From contig CANRFP010000016.1 in the NCBI GenBank assembly GCA_947629895.1, positions 1 through 20,592 on the forward strand: a stretch of 20,592 bases of DNA, given 5' to 3'. Position numbers and translations under genes: made by a program. Shown here one piece after another: positions 1 to 5,755 of the stretch (positions are counted from its first letter, which is position 1; the number at the start of each line of letters is the position of its first letter). Origin of the DNA: an uncultured Clostridia bacterium (lineage in GTDB: Bacteria > Bacillota_A > Clostridia > Christensenellales > UBA1242). The notes beneath the pieces were generated by a model, which made no database searches, was not told where the DNA came from, and saw only the letters and a list, made by a program, of their open reading frames with translations.

Positions 1-109
1 CACCATTGATAATGAAAGGCATTGGAATAAGTTCGCATCCAACCTCTTTTGCCACCTCTGGGCTTATTCCACTGTTGCTGTCAGTAACAACGATAACTTT
101 CTTTTTCAT
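1..109 (-). CDS. DegV family protein, N-terminal fragment (cut by window edge)
   Basis: Only the first 36 codons are present; the gene runs off the left edge. The visible residues start MKKKVIVVTDSNSGIS and continue to a PMPFIING segment. This matches the usual opening of DegV proteins: a first beta strand, then TDS(T/N)S, then a conserved strand ending in I(D/N)G. DegV proteins bind fatty acids; some (FakB) present them to the kinase FakA for phospholipid synthesis. Whether this copy is a FakB cannot be judged from the fragment. A GAGG ribosome site sits just upstream of the ATG and a good promoter lies at 139-166. Family assignment is fairly firm, the exact role is not. Confidence 0.75.
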   Translation of the reverse strand, partial: MKKKVIVVTDSNSGISPEVAKEVGCELIPMPFIING

Positions 110-138
110 AAAACAACCTCGCAAAAAAATTCAATGTG

Positions 139-166
139 ATTATAACACAAAATTTGTCGAATGCAA
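139..166 (-). promoter_or_regulatory. SigA-type promoter of the DegV gene
   Basis: Read on the minus strand: -35 TTGCAT (161-166), 16-bp spacer, -10 TATAAT (139-144) preceded by TGT, an extended -10. Transcription would begin near 132, about 23 nt before the DegV start codon. Confidence 0.65.
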
Positions 167-237
167 AATAAAATTAAAAAATTTTAATTAGTTTCACAAA
201 AAATATTACTTTTGAATAAAAAGCCTTAGAGGTTTAA

Positions 238-1275
238 ATGTTCACAATAAGTGTTTGCATGATAGTTAAAGATGAAAGCGAGGTGCTTGAAAGGGCCTTG
301 TCTTGCGCCGCACAGTTTGCCGATGAGATTGTTGTGGTTGACACAGGCTCGCATGACAACACAAAAGAAATTGCCTTAAAATACACCAACAAAGTGTTTG
401 ATTTTGCTTGGCAAGATGATTTTTCTGCGGCAAGAAATTTTTCCTTTTCCAAAGCCATTTGCGACTATCAAATGTGGCTTGATGCAGACGATTTCATCTC
501 AGACGAAAACATCCAAAAGTTGCAACTTTTAAAGCAAAACACAAAAGATGTGGATGTTTATATGTGCAAATATCTCACAGGCAAAGATTTGGAACTTTCC
601 TATTACAGAGAGCGGCTTTTAAAACGCGATGCCAATTTTTTGTGGCAAGGTTTTGTTCATGAGGCAATTCCTCCACGTGGCAAAATTACTTACGCCGACA
701 TTGAAATTTTTCATAAAAAGGAGAAGCCCGCCCAGCCCAAGCGCAATCTTAAAATATATCAAAAAGCCTTAAAAAATGGCGTGAAATTTGGTGCAAGAGA
801 GCAGTATTATTATGCGCGAGAGTTATATTACAATCACGAATACTCCTCCTGCATAAAAGCAATGAAAAAATTTTTAAAAATGGATGGTTTCGCCCCAGAC
901 AACCTCTGCGCACACATCATTCTCAGCGATTGTTATATTCTAAAAAACAACATAAAAAACGCATTAAAAATCTTGCACTTGGCACTTGCAAAACACCTTC
1001 CAACAAGCGAACTTTGTTGCAAACTTGGCTTTGCTTATGACCTTTCTCACAGCCCTCAAAACGCCATTTTTTGGTTTAAATCTGCACTTGTTTGCCAGCC
1101 GCAAAAAAGAGGTTTTGTTTATAAAGATTATGAGGGCATAATTCCGCTTTTGGAACTCACCCGCCTGTTATACAATTCTGGGCAAATTGAAGAGGCTGCC
1201 GCATATCACAATTTGGCCAAAGCGTCATTTCCAAATCATCCATCAGTTGTGTTCAACAGCCAATTTTTCAAATAA
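238..1275 (+). CDS. Family 2 glycosyltransferase with TPR-like C-terminal half
   Basis: 345 residues. The first ~110 residues are a GT-A fold: ISVCMIVKDE at the start, the EIVVVDTGSHD strand that binds the nucleotide sugar, and a DADD metal motif at residues 82-85. Residues ~160-340 are helical, with repeated alanine- and tyrosine-rich segments of TPR type. This is the architecture of many Bacillota GT2 proteins labelled cell-wall or SunS-like glycosyltransferases. Such enzymes transfer a sugar from a nucleotide donor in the cytoplasm; the acceptor (peptide, protein or glycan) is not visible here, though the TPR half suggests a protein partner. An AGAGG ribosome site precedes the ATG. It stands alone on its strand, so no operon partner helps define its substrate. 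Confidence 0.85.
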   Translation: MFTISVCMIVKDESEVLERALSCAAQFADEIVVVDTGSHDNTKEIALKYTNKVFDFAWQDDFSAARNFSFSKAICDYQMWLDADDFISDENIQKLQLLKQNTKDVDVYMCKYLTGKDLELSYYRERLLKRDANFLWQGFVHEAIPPRGKITYADIEIFHKKEKPAQPKRNLKIYQKALKNGVKFGAREQYYYARELYYNHEYSSCIKAMKKFLKMDGFAPDNLCAHIILSDCYILKNNIKNALKILHLALAKHLPTSELCCKLGFAYDLSHSPQNAIFWFKSALVCQPQKRGFVYKDYEGIIPLLELTRLLYNSGQIEEAAAYHNLAKASFPNHPSVVFNSQFFK

Positions 1276-1297
1276 AAAAAGAGGTTACATTCCTCTT
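1274..1297 (-). terminator. Intrinsic terminator overlapping the stop codon of the 100-aa gene
   Basis: On the minus strand a 6-bp stem (AAGAGG/CCTCTT, 1292-1297 with 1279-1284) encloses a 7-nt loop and is followed by seven T (1274-1280). The TAA stop of the small minus-strand gene lies in the loop. It may also halt convergent transcription from the glycosyltransferase gene. Confidence 0.7.
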
Positions 1298-1587
1298 CCT
1301 TCTTCTTTTGGTCTTACGTTTTTTTGTGCTTCCACCGGAGCAAGCAACATTTCTTTATATCTCTCATTTACAACTTCCATTGAAGTGAAAACAAGTTCAA
1401 CCACTGCATACATAAATGGCTCGCCATTTTTATTTCTATTTTCAGCCATATATTTTTGTGCTGACTTTTTCACATCGGAAACACTTGTGTTTAACGTGGC
1501 TTGCATATGTAAAACATTTCCATCTTCCCCTGTTTTTGAAACTAAATCGCCTTCAAAAACATCAACATCGTCATCATAAGTATACAT
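1285..1587 (-). CDS. Small acidic protein of unknown function (100 aa)
   Basis: I do not recognise this family. The chosen start gives MYTYDDDVDVFEGD, a very acidic opening, followed by a mixed alpha/beta-looking segment (MQATLNTSVSDVKKS, MYAVVELVFTSMEVV) and a charged C-terminus. No signal peptide or membrane segment is visible, so it is probably cytoplasmic. The start at 1587 is preferred because GGAGG lies 5 nt upstream, and because a strong promoter at 1610-1638 overlaps the more upstream in-frame ATG at 1638, which therefore cannot be on the transcript. An intermediate ATG at 1605 lies at the expected transcription start and lacks a ribosome site. The gene has its own promoter and terminator, so it is a single-gene unit. 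Confidence 0.7.
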   Translation of the reverse strand: MYTYDDDVDVFEGDLVSKTGEDGNVLHMQATLNTSVSDVKKSAQKYMAENRNKNGEPFMYAVVELVFTSMEVVNERYKEMLLAPVEAQKNVRPKEEGRGM

Positions 1588-1609
1588 ATTATCCTCCGTA
1601 CTCATTTTG

Positions 1610-1638
1610 ATAATAACACATGATTTGAAAATTGTCAA
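1610..1638 (-). promoter_or_regulatory. Strong promoter of the 100-aa gene
   Basis: Minus strand: consensus -35 TTGACA (1633-1638), 17-bp spacer, -10 TATTAT (1610-1615) preceded by TGT. Expected start near 1603, giving a leader of about 16 nt that contains GGAGG. One of the best promoter matches in the window. Confidence 0.8.
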
Positions 1639-1653
1639 GACATTATTTTGAAA

Positions 1654-2292
1654 TTAGTTTAAAAACTTTTCACTCCTAAACCACCCTTCCAAAACCTCCA
1701 AAAGTTTTGAAAATTTTTTGAAATTTTTTCTGTTGTTGGTTATGCCGCAGTTGATTTCAATTTGCAGCGACCAAATATCGCCAAATTTTTCTTTGACCGA
1801 ACTTGAAATTGAGTTTTTGTTTGCCATAAACGGCTGATCCACTGTTACAACAAAACCATTTTGCTCCAATCTTTTCACCAAATCATCAAAAAGAGGAATG
1901 TTGTTTTGAATGTTTTGCCCAAAATGAGTGCCCAAATTCACATCACATGGCCTGTCCGCCCTAAGCCCATGAAAATCAACAACATATTTGATGCCAAACC
2001 TTTGGATATAGTCAAACATATCCCTTTTGTAAACGCTGTTCTCGTCAAAATTTGCATCGTCAAAATTGTTTTTTGTTTTAGCAATCAAAGGAAGGGAAAG
2101 TTTGCTCTGCATTTGGAGCGCCGTTGTCAAACTTCCAATTTCTGGCACTTTGTATTTTCCAAGCCTAACCTGCCCCACCCCGTGAGGAGCAGAAAGCAAA
2201 ATGTTGCCCTTGCCCTCAAGAATGCAGTTGTCTTTTTCTTTGTTCCTTTCAAGGAAATTTATTCTTTGCTTGTGTAAATTAGCGTAATTCAT
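1654..2292 (-). CDS. N-formylglutamate amidohydrolase-like protein (HutG/FGase family)
   Basis: 212 residues from the chosen ATG. Family landmarks are in order: SAPHG (His37), a DFHG motif (Asp106, His108) and LQIEIN (Glu179). These are the residues expected to hold the catalytic metal in the zinc-peptidase-like N-formylglutamate amidohydrolases, which release formate from formylated amino acids. No histidine-degradation genes are nearby, so a role in that pathway is not supported and the true substrate is unknown. The start at 2292 is preferred over the ATG 24 nt upstream, because the promoter at 2299-2327 puts the transcription start at this ATG. There is no ribosome site, so the mRNA is predicted to be leaderless. 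Confidence 0.75.
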   Translation of the reverse strand: MNYANLHKQRINFLERNKEKDNCILEGKGNILLSAPHGVGQVRLGKYKVPEIGSLTTALQMQSKLSLPLIAKTKNNFDDANFDENSVYKRDMFDYIQRFGIKYVVDFHGLRADRPCDVNLGTHFGQNIQNNIPLFDDLVKRLEQNGFVVTVDQPFMANKNSISSSVKEKFGDIWSLQIEINCGITNNRKNFKKFSKLLEVLEGWFRSEKFLN

Positions 2293-2298
2293 GAAAAA

Positions 2299-2327
2299 AT
2301 GATAACATATTTTCAATTAAAAACCAA
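2299..2327 (-). promoter_or_regulatory. Promoter giving a leaderless mRNA for the amidohydrolase-like gene
   Basis: Minus strand: -35 TTGGTT (2322-2327), 17-bp spacer, -10 TATCAT (2299-2304) with TGT before it. Six bases (TTTTTC) separate the -10 from the ATG at 2292, so the A of the ATG falls at the expected +1. It lies back to back with the tRNA-Ser promoter, only 9 bp between the two -35 boxes. Confidence 0.6.
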
Positions 2328-2336
2328 TCAAAATTG

Positions 2337-2365
2337 TTGATTTTTTGAAAATTTTATGTTAAACT
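2337..2365 (+). promoter_or_regulatory. Promoter of tRNA-Ser
   Basis: -35 TTGATT (2337-2342), 17-bp spacer, -10 TAAACT (2360-2365) preceded by TGT. Start expected near 2372, about 11 nt before the mature tRNA. Confidence 0.65.
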
Positions 2366-2382
2366 TAATCCGCGATAAACAT

Positions 2383-2472
2383 GCAGAGGTGTCCGAGCGG
2401 TTTAAGGTGCAGCCCTGGAAAGGCTGTGTGTGAGAAATCACACCAAGAGTTCGAATCTCTTCCTCTGCGCCA
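2383..2472 (+). tRNA. tRNA-Ser (anticodon GGA)
   Basis: Complete class II tRNA. The acceptor stem GCAGAGG (2383-2389) pairs with CCTCTGC (2462-2468), then discriminator G2469 and an encoded CCA (2470-2472). The anticodon arm CAGCC/GGCTG closes a 7-nt loop with GGA at 2417-2419, reading UCC/UCU serine codons. The long variable arm (GTGTGA/TCACAC) and the T-arm GTTCGAATC are clear. The 3' side carries features of an old integration site (see repeat 2531-2552). Confidence 0.97.
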
Positions 2473-2506
2473 ACACTATATATAACGCCGACATACTTTA
2501 TAAGAC

Positions 2507-2520
2507 TACAATATATTGTA
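2507..2520. repeat. Perfect 14-bp palindrome TACAATATATTGTA
   Basis: Fully symmetric 14-bp sequence between tRNA-Ser and the HAD gene. It contains a TATATT that could act as a -10 for the HAD gene, with a poor CCGACA -35 18 bp upstream. It could be an operator for a dimeric repressor or simply AT-rich chance symmetry. Confidence 0.4.
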
Positions 2521-2530
2521 TTCAAAAATC

Positions 2531-2552
2531 TTTTAGGCACATTTTAGGCACA
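2531..2552 (+). repeat. Perfect tandem repeat of TTTTAGGCACA, possible integrase arm-type sites
   Basis: Two exact 11-bp copies, 2531-2541 and 2542-2552, directly adjoin about 60 bp downstream of tRNA-Ser. Short direct repeats with a GGCAC/GGGCA-like core spaced one helical turn apart are typical of arm-type sites bound by tyrosine recombinases of tRNA-integrating elements. No integrase gene is in the window, so this would be a vacant or decayed site. The link to integration is inference. Confidence 0.45.
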
Positions 2553-2571
2553 AAAAGCAAAAGGAGGACAA

Positions 2572-3240
2572 ATGATAAAAGCAGTTATATTTGATATGGA
2601 TGGTGTCATCTTCGACTCTGAAAAACTTTGGAAAGATGCATTAAAAGAATTAAAGAAAAAATATGGGATTAAAACAATAACAGAAGCAGTCCGCAGAAAG
2701 TCCTGCGGAATGGACATAAATCAACAAAATTTATATTTTAAACCATACATGCCAGAAGGGTTGGACGTAAACGATTTTGCATTAGAGTGGCAAGACCTTG
2801 TTTTGAAAAAACTGCTTACAACCAACATCAACATAACAAAGCCGGGTTTTGAAGAAATTTATAATTATTTCAAAAATAAGGGCTACAAAATTGGACTAAA
2901 TTCTGGAAGCCCAAGAGAGCTTATCAAATTGCTTTTCCATCGCGCAGGTTTTGACGAAACAGAAATGTTTGATTTCATCATAAGTGGTGATGACCTAACC
3001 CTTGGCAAGCCAGACCCAGAAGGCTATGTTAAGGCTTGCAAAGGTTTGGGATTTTCTCCAACAGAATGCATTGTTTTGGAGGACAGCACAAATGGAATTG
3101 TTTCCGGAACAGGTGCGGGTTGCCATGTCATAAATGTTTTAGACATTATTGTTCCACCAAAGCACGTTCAAAAAAAGTGCCTTTATGTTGCAAAATCACT
3201 TAAAGATACACTCGATTATTTCCAAGAAAACGAAATTTAA
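2572..3240 (+). CDS. HAD-superfamily phosphatase (beta-phosphoglucomutase-like subfamily)
   Basis: 222 residues with all four HAD motifs: I, FDMDGVIFDSE with the nucleophile Asp8 and acid/base Asp10; II, NSGSP with Ser111; III, Lys146 in LGKPDPEGY; IV, LEDSTNG with Glu170-Asp171. A helical cap (roughly residues 16-90) sits between motifs I and II, as in subfamily IA enzymes such as beta-phosphoglucomutase, sugar phosphatases and phosphoglycolate phosphatase. It is a soluble Mg-dependent phosphohydrolase or phosphomutase; the substrate cannot be read from the sequence and no sugar genes flank it. Ribosome site AAGGAGG (2561-2567) is ideal. It may be read from the tRNA-Ser transcript or from a weak promoter over the palindrome at 2507-2520. 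Confidence 0.88.
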   Translation: MIKAVIFDMDGVIFDSEKLWKDALKELKKKYGIKTITEAVRRKSCGMDINQQNLYFKPYMPEGLDVNDFALEWQDLVLKKLLTTNINITKPGFEEIYNYFKNKGYKIGLNSGSPRELIKLLFHRAGFDETEMFDFIISGDDLTLGKPDPEGYVKACKGLGFSPTECIVLEDSTNGIVSGTGAGCHVINVLDIIVPPKHVQKKCLYVAKSLKDTLDYFQENEI

Positions 3241-3348
3241 AAATCTTAAAAAAAACATAGAAAAATTGCAAAAAAATCGAAAAATATTAAAATAAACAAA
3301 AAATATTTAAAAAATCGCTAAAAATTCCTTAATATCGAACAAAAAAAT

Positions 3349-3389
3349 ATATGAAAAAATGTAAAAAAACAATTTTTTCATATTTTTTT
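3349..3389 (+). terminator. AT-rich hairpin downstream of the HAD gene
   Basis: A 12-bp inverted repeat (ATATGAAAAAAT, 3349-3360, with 3372-3383) with an 11-nt loop is followed by a run of T to 3389. The stem has little GC, so it is a weak terminator candidate. The rest of 3241-3407 is almost pure A/T and holds no gene that I can see. Confidence 0.45.
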
Positions 3390-3407
3390 ACTATTTTTTC
3401 AAGCAAT

Positions 3408-3431
3408 AAAAAAAGTGAGAAGTTATCTCAC
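3408..3431 (-). terminator. Terminator of the ferredoxin-to-MreB-like operon, overlapping its stop codon
   Basis: Minus strand: stem GTGAGA/TCTCAC (3426-3431 with 3415-3420), 5-nt loop, then seven T (3408-3414). The TGA stop of the MreB-like gene (3428-3430) is inside the stem. Confidence 0.75.
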
Positions 3432-4429
3432 AAATTTTTTATTATGCTTTCCAAAAGTTGAGTGTCTGACAAAAGTTTTCCCGCGCCAAGAATTGTCACA
3501 TTGTCAACATCTTCACTGATTTGGCAAGGATAATTTAGATGGCTGTTGAGATAGTCATCAAGCCCCTGCATCTTTGCCCCGCCGCCAACAATCAAAATTT
3601 TGTTGTTGATGATGTCGGCAACAATTTCTGGTGGAAGAGTGTTTATGGTTGTGTCAATTGCTCTAACAATTTCACTGTAAAAAGGTTCAATCGCTTTTCT
3701 TAATTCAGACGAAAACACACAAACGGGTTTTGGAGTTTTTGTGTTTGCATCAACTCCTGTGATTTCCATGTTTAAGGTGTCATTTTCATACAAACTGCCA
3801 ACTTCATTTTTCAAAGTTTCAGCGGTTGGAAGCCCAATAACAAGCCCCTGACTGTATGCCAAATAATTCACAATTGCGGCATCAATTCTCTTTCCTCCAA
3901 TGCCAACAGTTGCCCCTTTGATTATGCTGGACATGTTGATAACTGCAATGTCAGTTGCCGTTCCGCCAATGTCAACAATCATGTTCACTTTGCTGCTGTC
4001 AATGTTTCTGCCTTCGCCCACACAAGAACAAAGCACAGAAGGCACAAGCACAACATGCCCCAAGTTTGCCCCCTCGCAAACATTCAGAATGTTTTCTTTT
4101 TCATGTGCAGTAAGCCCACAAGGCACAACAAAAATTGCCCTATCTTCAAAACTTTTAAAGCCAACTTTGCTCAAAAAATGTTTAAGCAAAATTACAGAAT
4201 ATTCATAATTGGAATTTTCTCCATAAGCGCAAGGCGTGAAAATCTCCACATTATCTTTTGTTTTGCCAACAAGTTTTTTTGCATCATTTCCCATTGCAAT
4301 AACCTTAAAACCATCGGCTGTTGGCTCGGCAGCAATAAGGCTTGGCTCTTTCAATGCAAGCCCCTCGCCTTTCACATAGATGCAAGTGTATCCACCGCCC
4401 ATTTCAATTGCATATTTTATTTTTCTCAT
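3428..4429 (-). CDS. Divergent MreB-like bacterial actin
   Basis: 333 residues, the usual MreB/Mbl length. Actin-fold landmarks run in order: an N-terminal phosphate-1 segment (IEMGGGYT, residues 8-15) followed by VKGEGLALKEPS, VPCGLTAHE with Glu110 at the expected catalytic position, phosphate-2 DIGGTATD (153-160), and the late VGGGAKM adenosine loop. MreB forms membrane-bound filaments that guide cell-wall synthesis in rods. This copy is divergent: the first phosphate-loop Asp of most MreBs (IDLGT) is Glu9, and the loop is GGGYT rather than GTANT. The rest of the nucleotide site looks usable. It is the last gene of the operon, 9 nt after the HtrA-like gene, with AGGAGG overlapping that gene's stop. 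A standard mreBCD neighbourhood is absent, so it is probably a paralogue with its own role. Confidence 0.85.
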   Translation of the reverse strand: MRKIKYAIEMGGGYTCIYVKGEGLALKEPSLIAAEPTADGFKVIAMGNDAKKLVGKTKDNVEIFTPCAYGENSNYEYSVILLKHFLSKVGFKSFEDRAIFVVPCGLTAHEKENILNVCEGANLGHVVLVPSVLCSCVGEGRNIDSSKVNMIVDIGGTATDIAVINMSSIIKGATVGIGGKRIDAAIVNYLAYSQGLVIGLPTAETLKNEVGSLYENDTLNMEITGVDANTKTPKPVCVFSSELRKAIEPFYSEIVRAIDTTINTLPPEIVADIINNKILIVGGGAKMQGLDDYLNSHLNYPCQISEDVDNVTILGAGKLLSDTQLLESIIKNL

Positions 4430-4438
4430 ATTTGCCTC

Positions 4439-5434
4439 CTAAATGACAAATTCTTTTGACAAAATTGTTGCTGTGTCGTCAACTGTTGTGTAGTTCAAAA
4501 TAATTTTTTGCCCATCTTTCGTTGCATATAGCACATTTGCAAGGGCAAGTTTGTCTGTTGTTTTGTAAGTTGCCGCGCCGATTTTAATTGAAACGATGTT
4601 GTTTCCTGATTCCAAAATTGTTTCATCATTATGCATAAAATCATCAACTAAGAAAACGCTGTCAACTCTGTTGTCAATAAATTGTTCAAGCTTGCTTGTG
4701 TATTCTTTCCATTCTCTTGTTTCGCTGAAATAGAAACCATTTTTGTTTCCCGAAGCTGTGCTGGATGCCTCTTTATGCCATGTCATGTCATACAAATCCA
4801 CAACTTTCATCTCTTGCAGCACCGAATTTTTATATAAGTTTTCTTTGTCTTTTTTATAAGCATTCATTGCTTTTGCATAAAAGGTGTTCACATAATAAGT
4901 TGGCGCATAAAGTTGATATCTTATCAAAGTGGTTGGCTTAGACGAACTTTCTTCTTCCACATATCCCGCCGAAAGCCCAAAAACATTTCCACTTTTGTTG
5001 TAAACAACTCCTTGTTTGAAATCTGATAAATTTGAGAGATTGAACAAATAACAATCTTTCATCACATAATCCACTGCTTCCGTCACATTGGAAGAAGTGG
5101 TGTATTTTGGCACAACAACTCTCACGTCATCAACCAAATCGCCTTTTCTAACTTTTATGGTTGCATCTGGCTCAGAAATAACAAACAAATTGTCACAGTG
5201 TTGCATATCGCCCTCTTGTGCAATTTCAACATAAGGAATTTTTATGCTTCCGCTCTTGCCCTCTTTGTTCTTGCATTTAATCAAGGCCAAATTGTAGTTC
5301 ATATCGCCATAAACAAAATCTCCGGCAAAAATTCCATTGCTTGTGGTCACCGTGATTGGCGAGTCTTGTTTAATGTATCGAAGTTGGTCATAAAGCGTCA
5401 CAATCACCCCGTCTTCTTTGATGTTCACTCCCAC
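4439..5434 (-). CDS. HtrA-like pseudoprotease domain with C-terminal PDZ-like region (downstream part of a split gene)
   Basis: 331 residues from a GTG with no clear ribosome site. The layout follows HtrA/DegP: residues 1-20 match the GV.I..DG.IVTN.HV strand, 36-54 match the strand carrying D-L-A-V-L-K, and 128-155 match the segment with GNSGGPL followed by N..G.V.G. Yet the catalytic His position is Asp16, the Asp is Asn48 (YNLALIK) and the GNSGG loop is replaced by SDFKQG near residue 140, so no serine protease activity is expected. Residues ~255-331 (NIVSIKIG, KTTDKLALANVL, GQKIILNY) have the strand pattern of a PDZ domain. Its natural N-terminus is encoded by the overlapping 80-codon frame upstream, in a different frame. 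Likely an extracytoplasmic binding or sensing module. The distant homology is my reading by eye. Confidence 0.65.
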   Translation of the reverse strand: MGVNIKEDGVIVTLYDQLRYIKQDSPITVTTSNGIFAGDFVYGDMNYNLALIKCKNKEGKSGSIKIPYVEIAQEGDMQHCDNLFVISEPDATIKVRKGDLVDDVRVVVPKYTTSSNVTEAVDYVMKDCYLFNLSNLSDFKQGVVYNKSGNVFGLSAGYVEEESSSKPTTLIRYQLYAPTYYVNTFYAKAMNAYKKDKENLYKNSVLQEMKVVDLYDMTWHKEASSTASGNKNGFYFSETREWKEYTSKLEQFIDNRVDSVFLVDDFMHNDETILESGNNIVSIKIGAATYKTTDKLALANVLYATKDGQKIILNYTTVDDTATILSKEFVI

Positions 5435-5667
5435 AATTGTGGGTTCTGCATTTCAAATTCCAATTTCACGGTTGTGTCAACATACATCTCCGCAATGGCC
5501 TCATCCGAATTAAAAGGCCAAATTTTCAATTTTAAGGAAATATTATTTGGGGAAATATAGTAAAAGTAAATGACAACAAACATATAAATCACAGCAAGAG
5601 AGAGGATTATGCTGAAAATAATCCAAAAAACCTTCATGTTTGTTGACATCGGCTTACTTCTTCCCAT
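5425..5667 (-). CDS. Membrane-anchor part of the HtrA-like protein (upstream part of a split gene)
   Basis: 80 codons ending in TGA at 5425. Residues ~12-37 are one hydrophobic membrane span after a short positive N-terminus, so the rest lies outside the membrane. It then runs into DTTVKLEFEM, the kind of linker that precedes the HtrA protease domain. The downstream frame begins one base back and, read from 5452, gives NAEPTIVGVNIKEDG, which continues the HtrA pattern smoothly. Adding a single A to the AAA at 5451-5453 would fuse both frames into one protein of about 409 residues, a normal membrane-anchored HtrA length. The ribosome site AAGGAAAG is good. So this is a broken gene, a sequencing error, or a gene that uses frameshifting or coupled GTGA re-initiation. 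Confidence 0.65.
   Translation of the reverse strand: MGRSKPMSTNMKVFWIIFSIILSLAVIYMFVVIYFYYISPNNISLKLKIWPFNSDEAIAEMYVDTTVKLEFEMQNPQLWE
5430..5443. repeat. Perfect 14-bp palindrome CCCACAATTGTGGG at the frame junction
   Basis: A GC-rich perfect palindrome lying exactly where the two HtrA-like frames overlap. In RNA it can form a 5-bp stem (CCCAC/GTGGG) with an AATT loop, 7 nt downstream of the AAA (5451-5453) at which a -1 shift would join the frames. Confidence 0.7.
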
Positions 5668-5727
5668 TTACTTTCCTTTTTAATAAAAATCTTCCCAAAA
5701 AATAGTTTGAGAATGATTTTTAAAGTT

Positions 5728-5755
5728 ATTATATAATTTGCAAACTCTTTTTGAA
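5728..5755 (-). promoter_or_regulatory. Possible internal promoter before the HtrA-like gene
   Basis: Minus strand: -35 TTCAAA (5750-5755), 16-bp spacer, consensus -10 TATAAT (5728-5733). It overlaps the last codons of the Ppx/GppA-like gene and would allow the HtrA-like and MreB-like genes to be expressed apart from the first two genes. The gap between these genes (61 nt) is larger than elsewhere in the operon. Confidence 0.45.

Noticed and set aside
6..191. Plus-strand open frame of 61 codons at the left edge
   Set aside because: It lies opposite the start of the DegV gene and its promoter, has no ribosome site and no recognisable protein pattern.
2328..2540. Open frame of 70 codons on the minus strand
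   Set aside because: It runs antisense across tRNA-Ser; the peptide (SDTSACLSRIKF-like) is the typical false product of reading a serine tRNA gene backwards.
3241..3407. Very AT-rich spacer considered as a replication or partition site
   Set aside because: No DnaA boxes, iterons or ordered repeats are visible; it holds only A/T runs and hairpins explained as terminators.
5425..5455. Canonical programmed -1 frameshift site
   Set aside because: A stem-loop and the right direction are present, but there is no X XXY YYZ slippery heptamer in the overlap, so recoding is not claimed.
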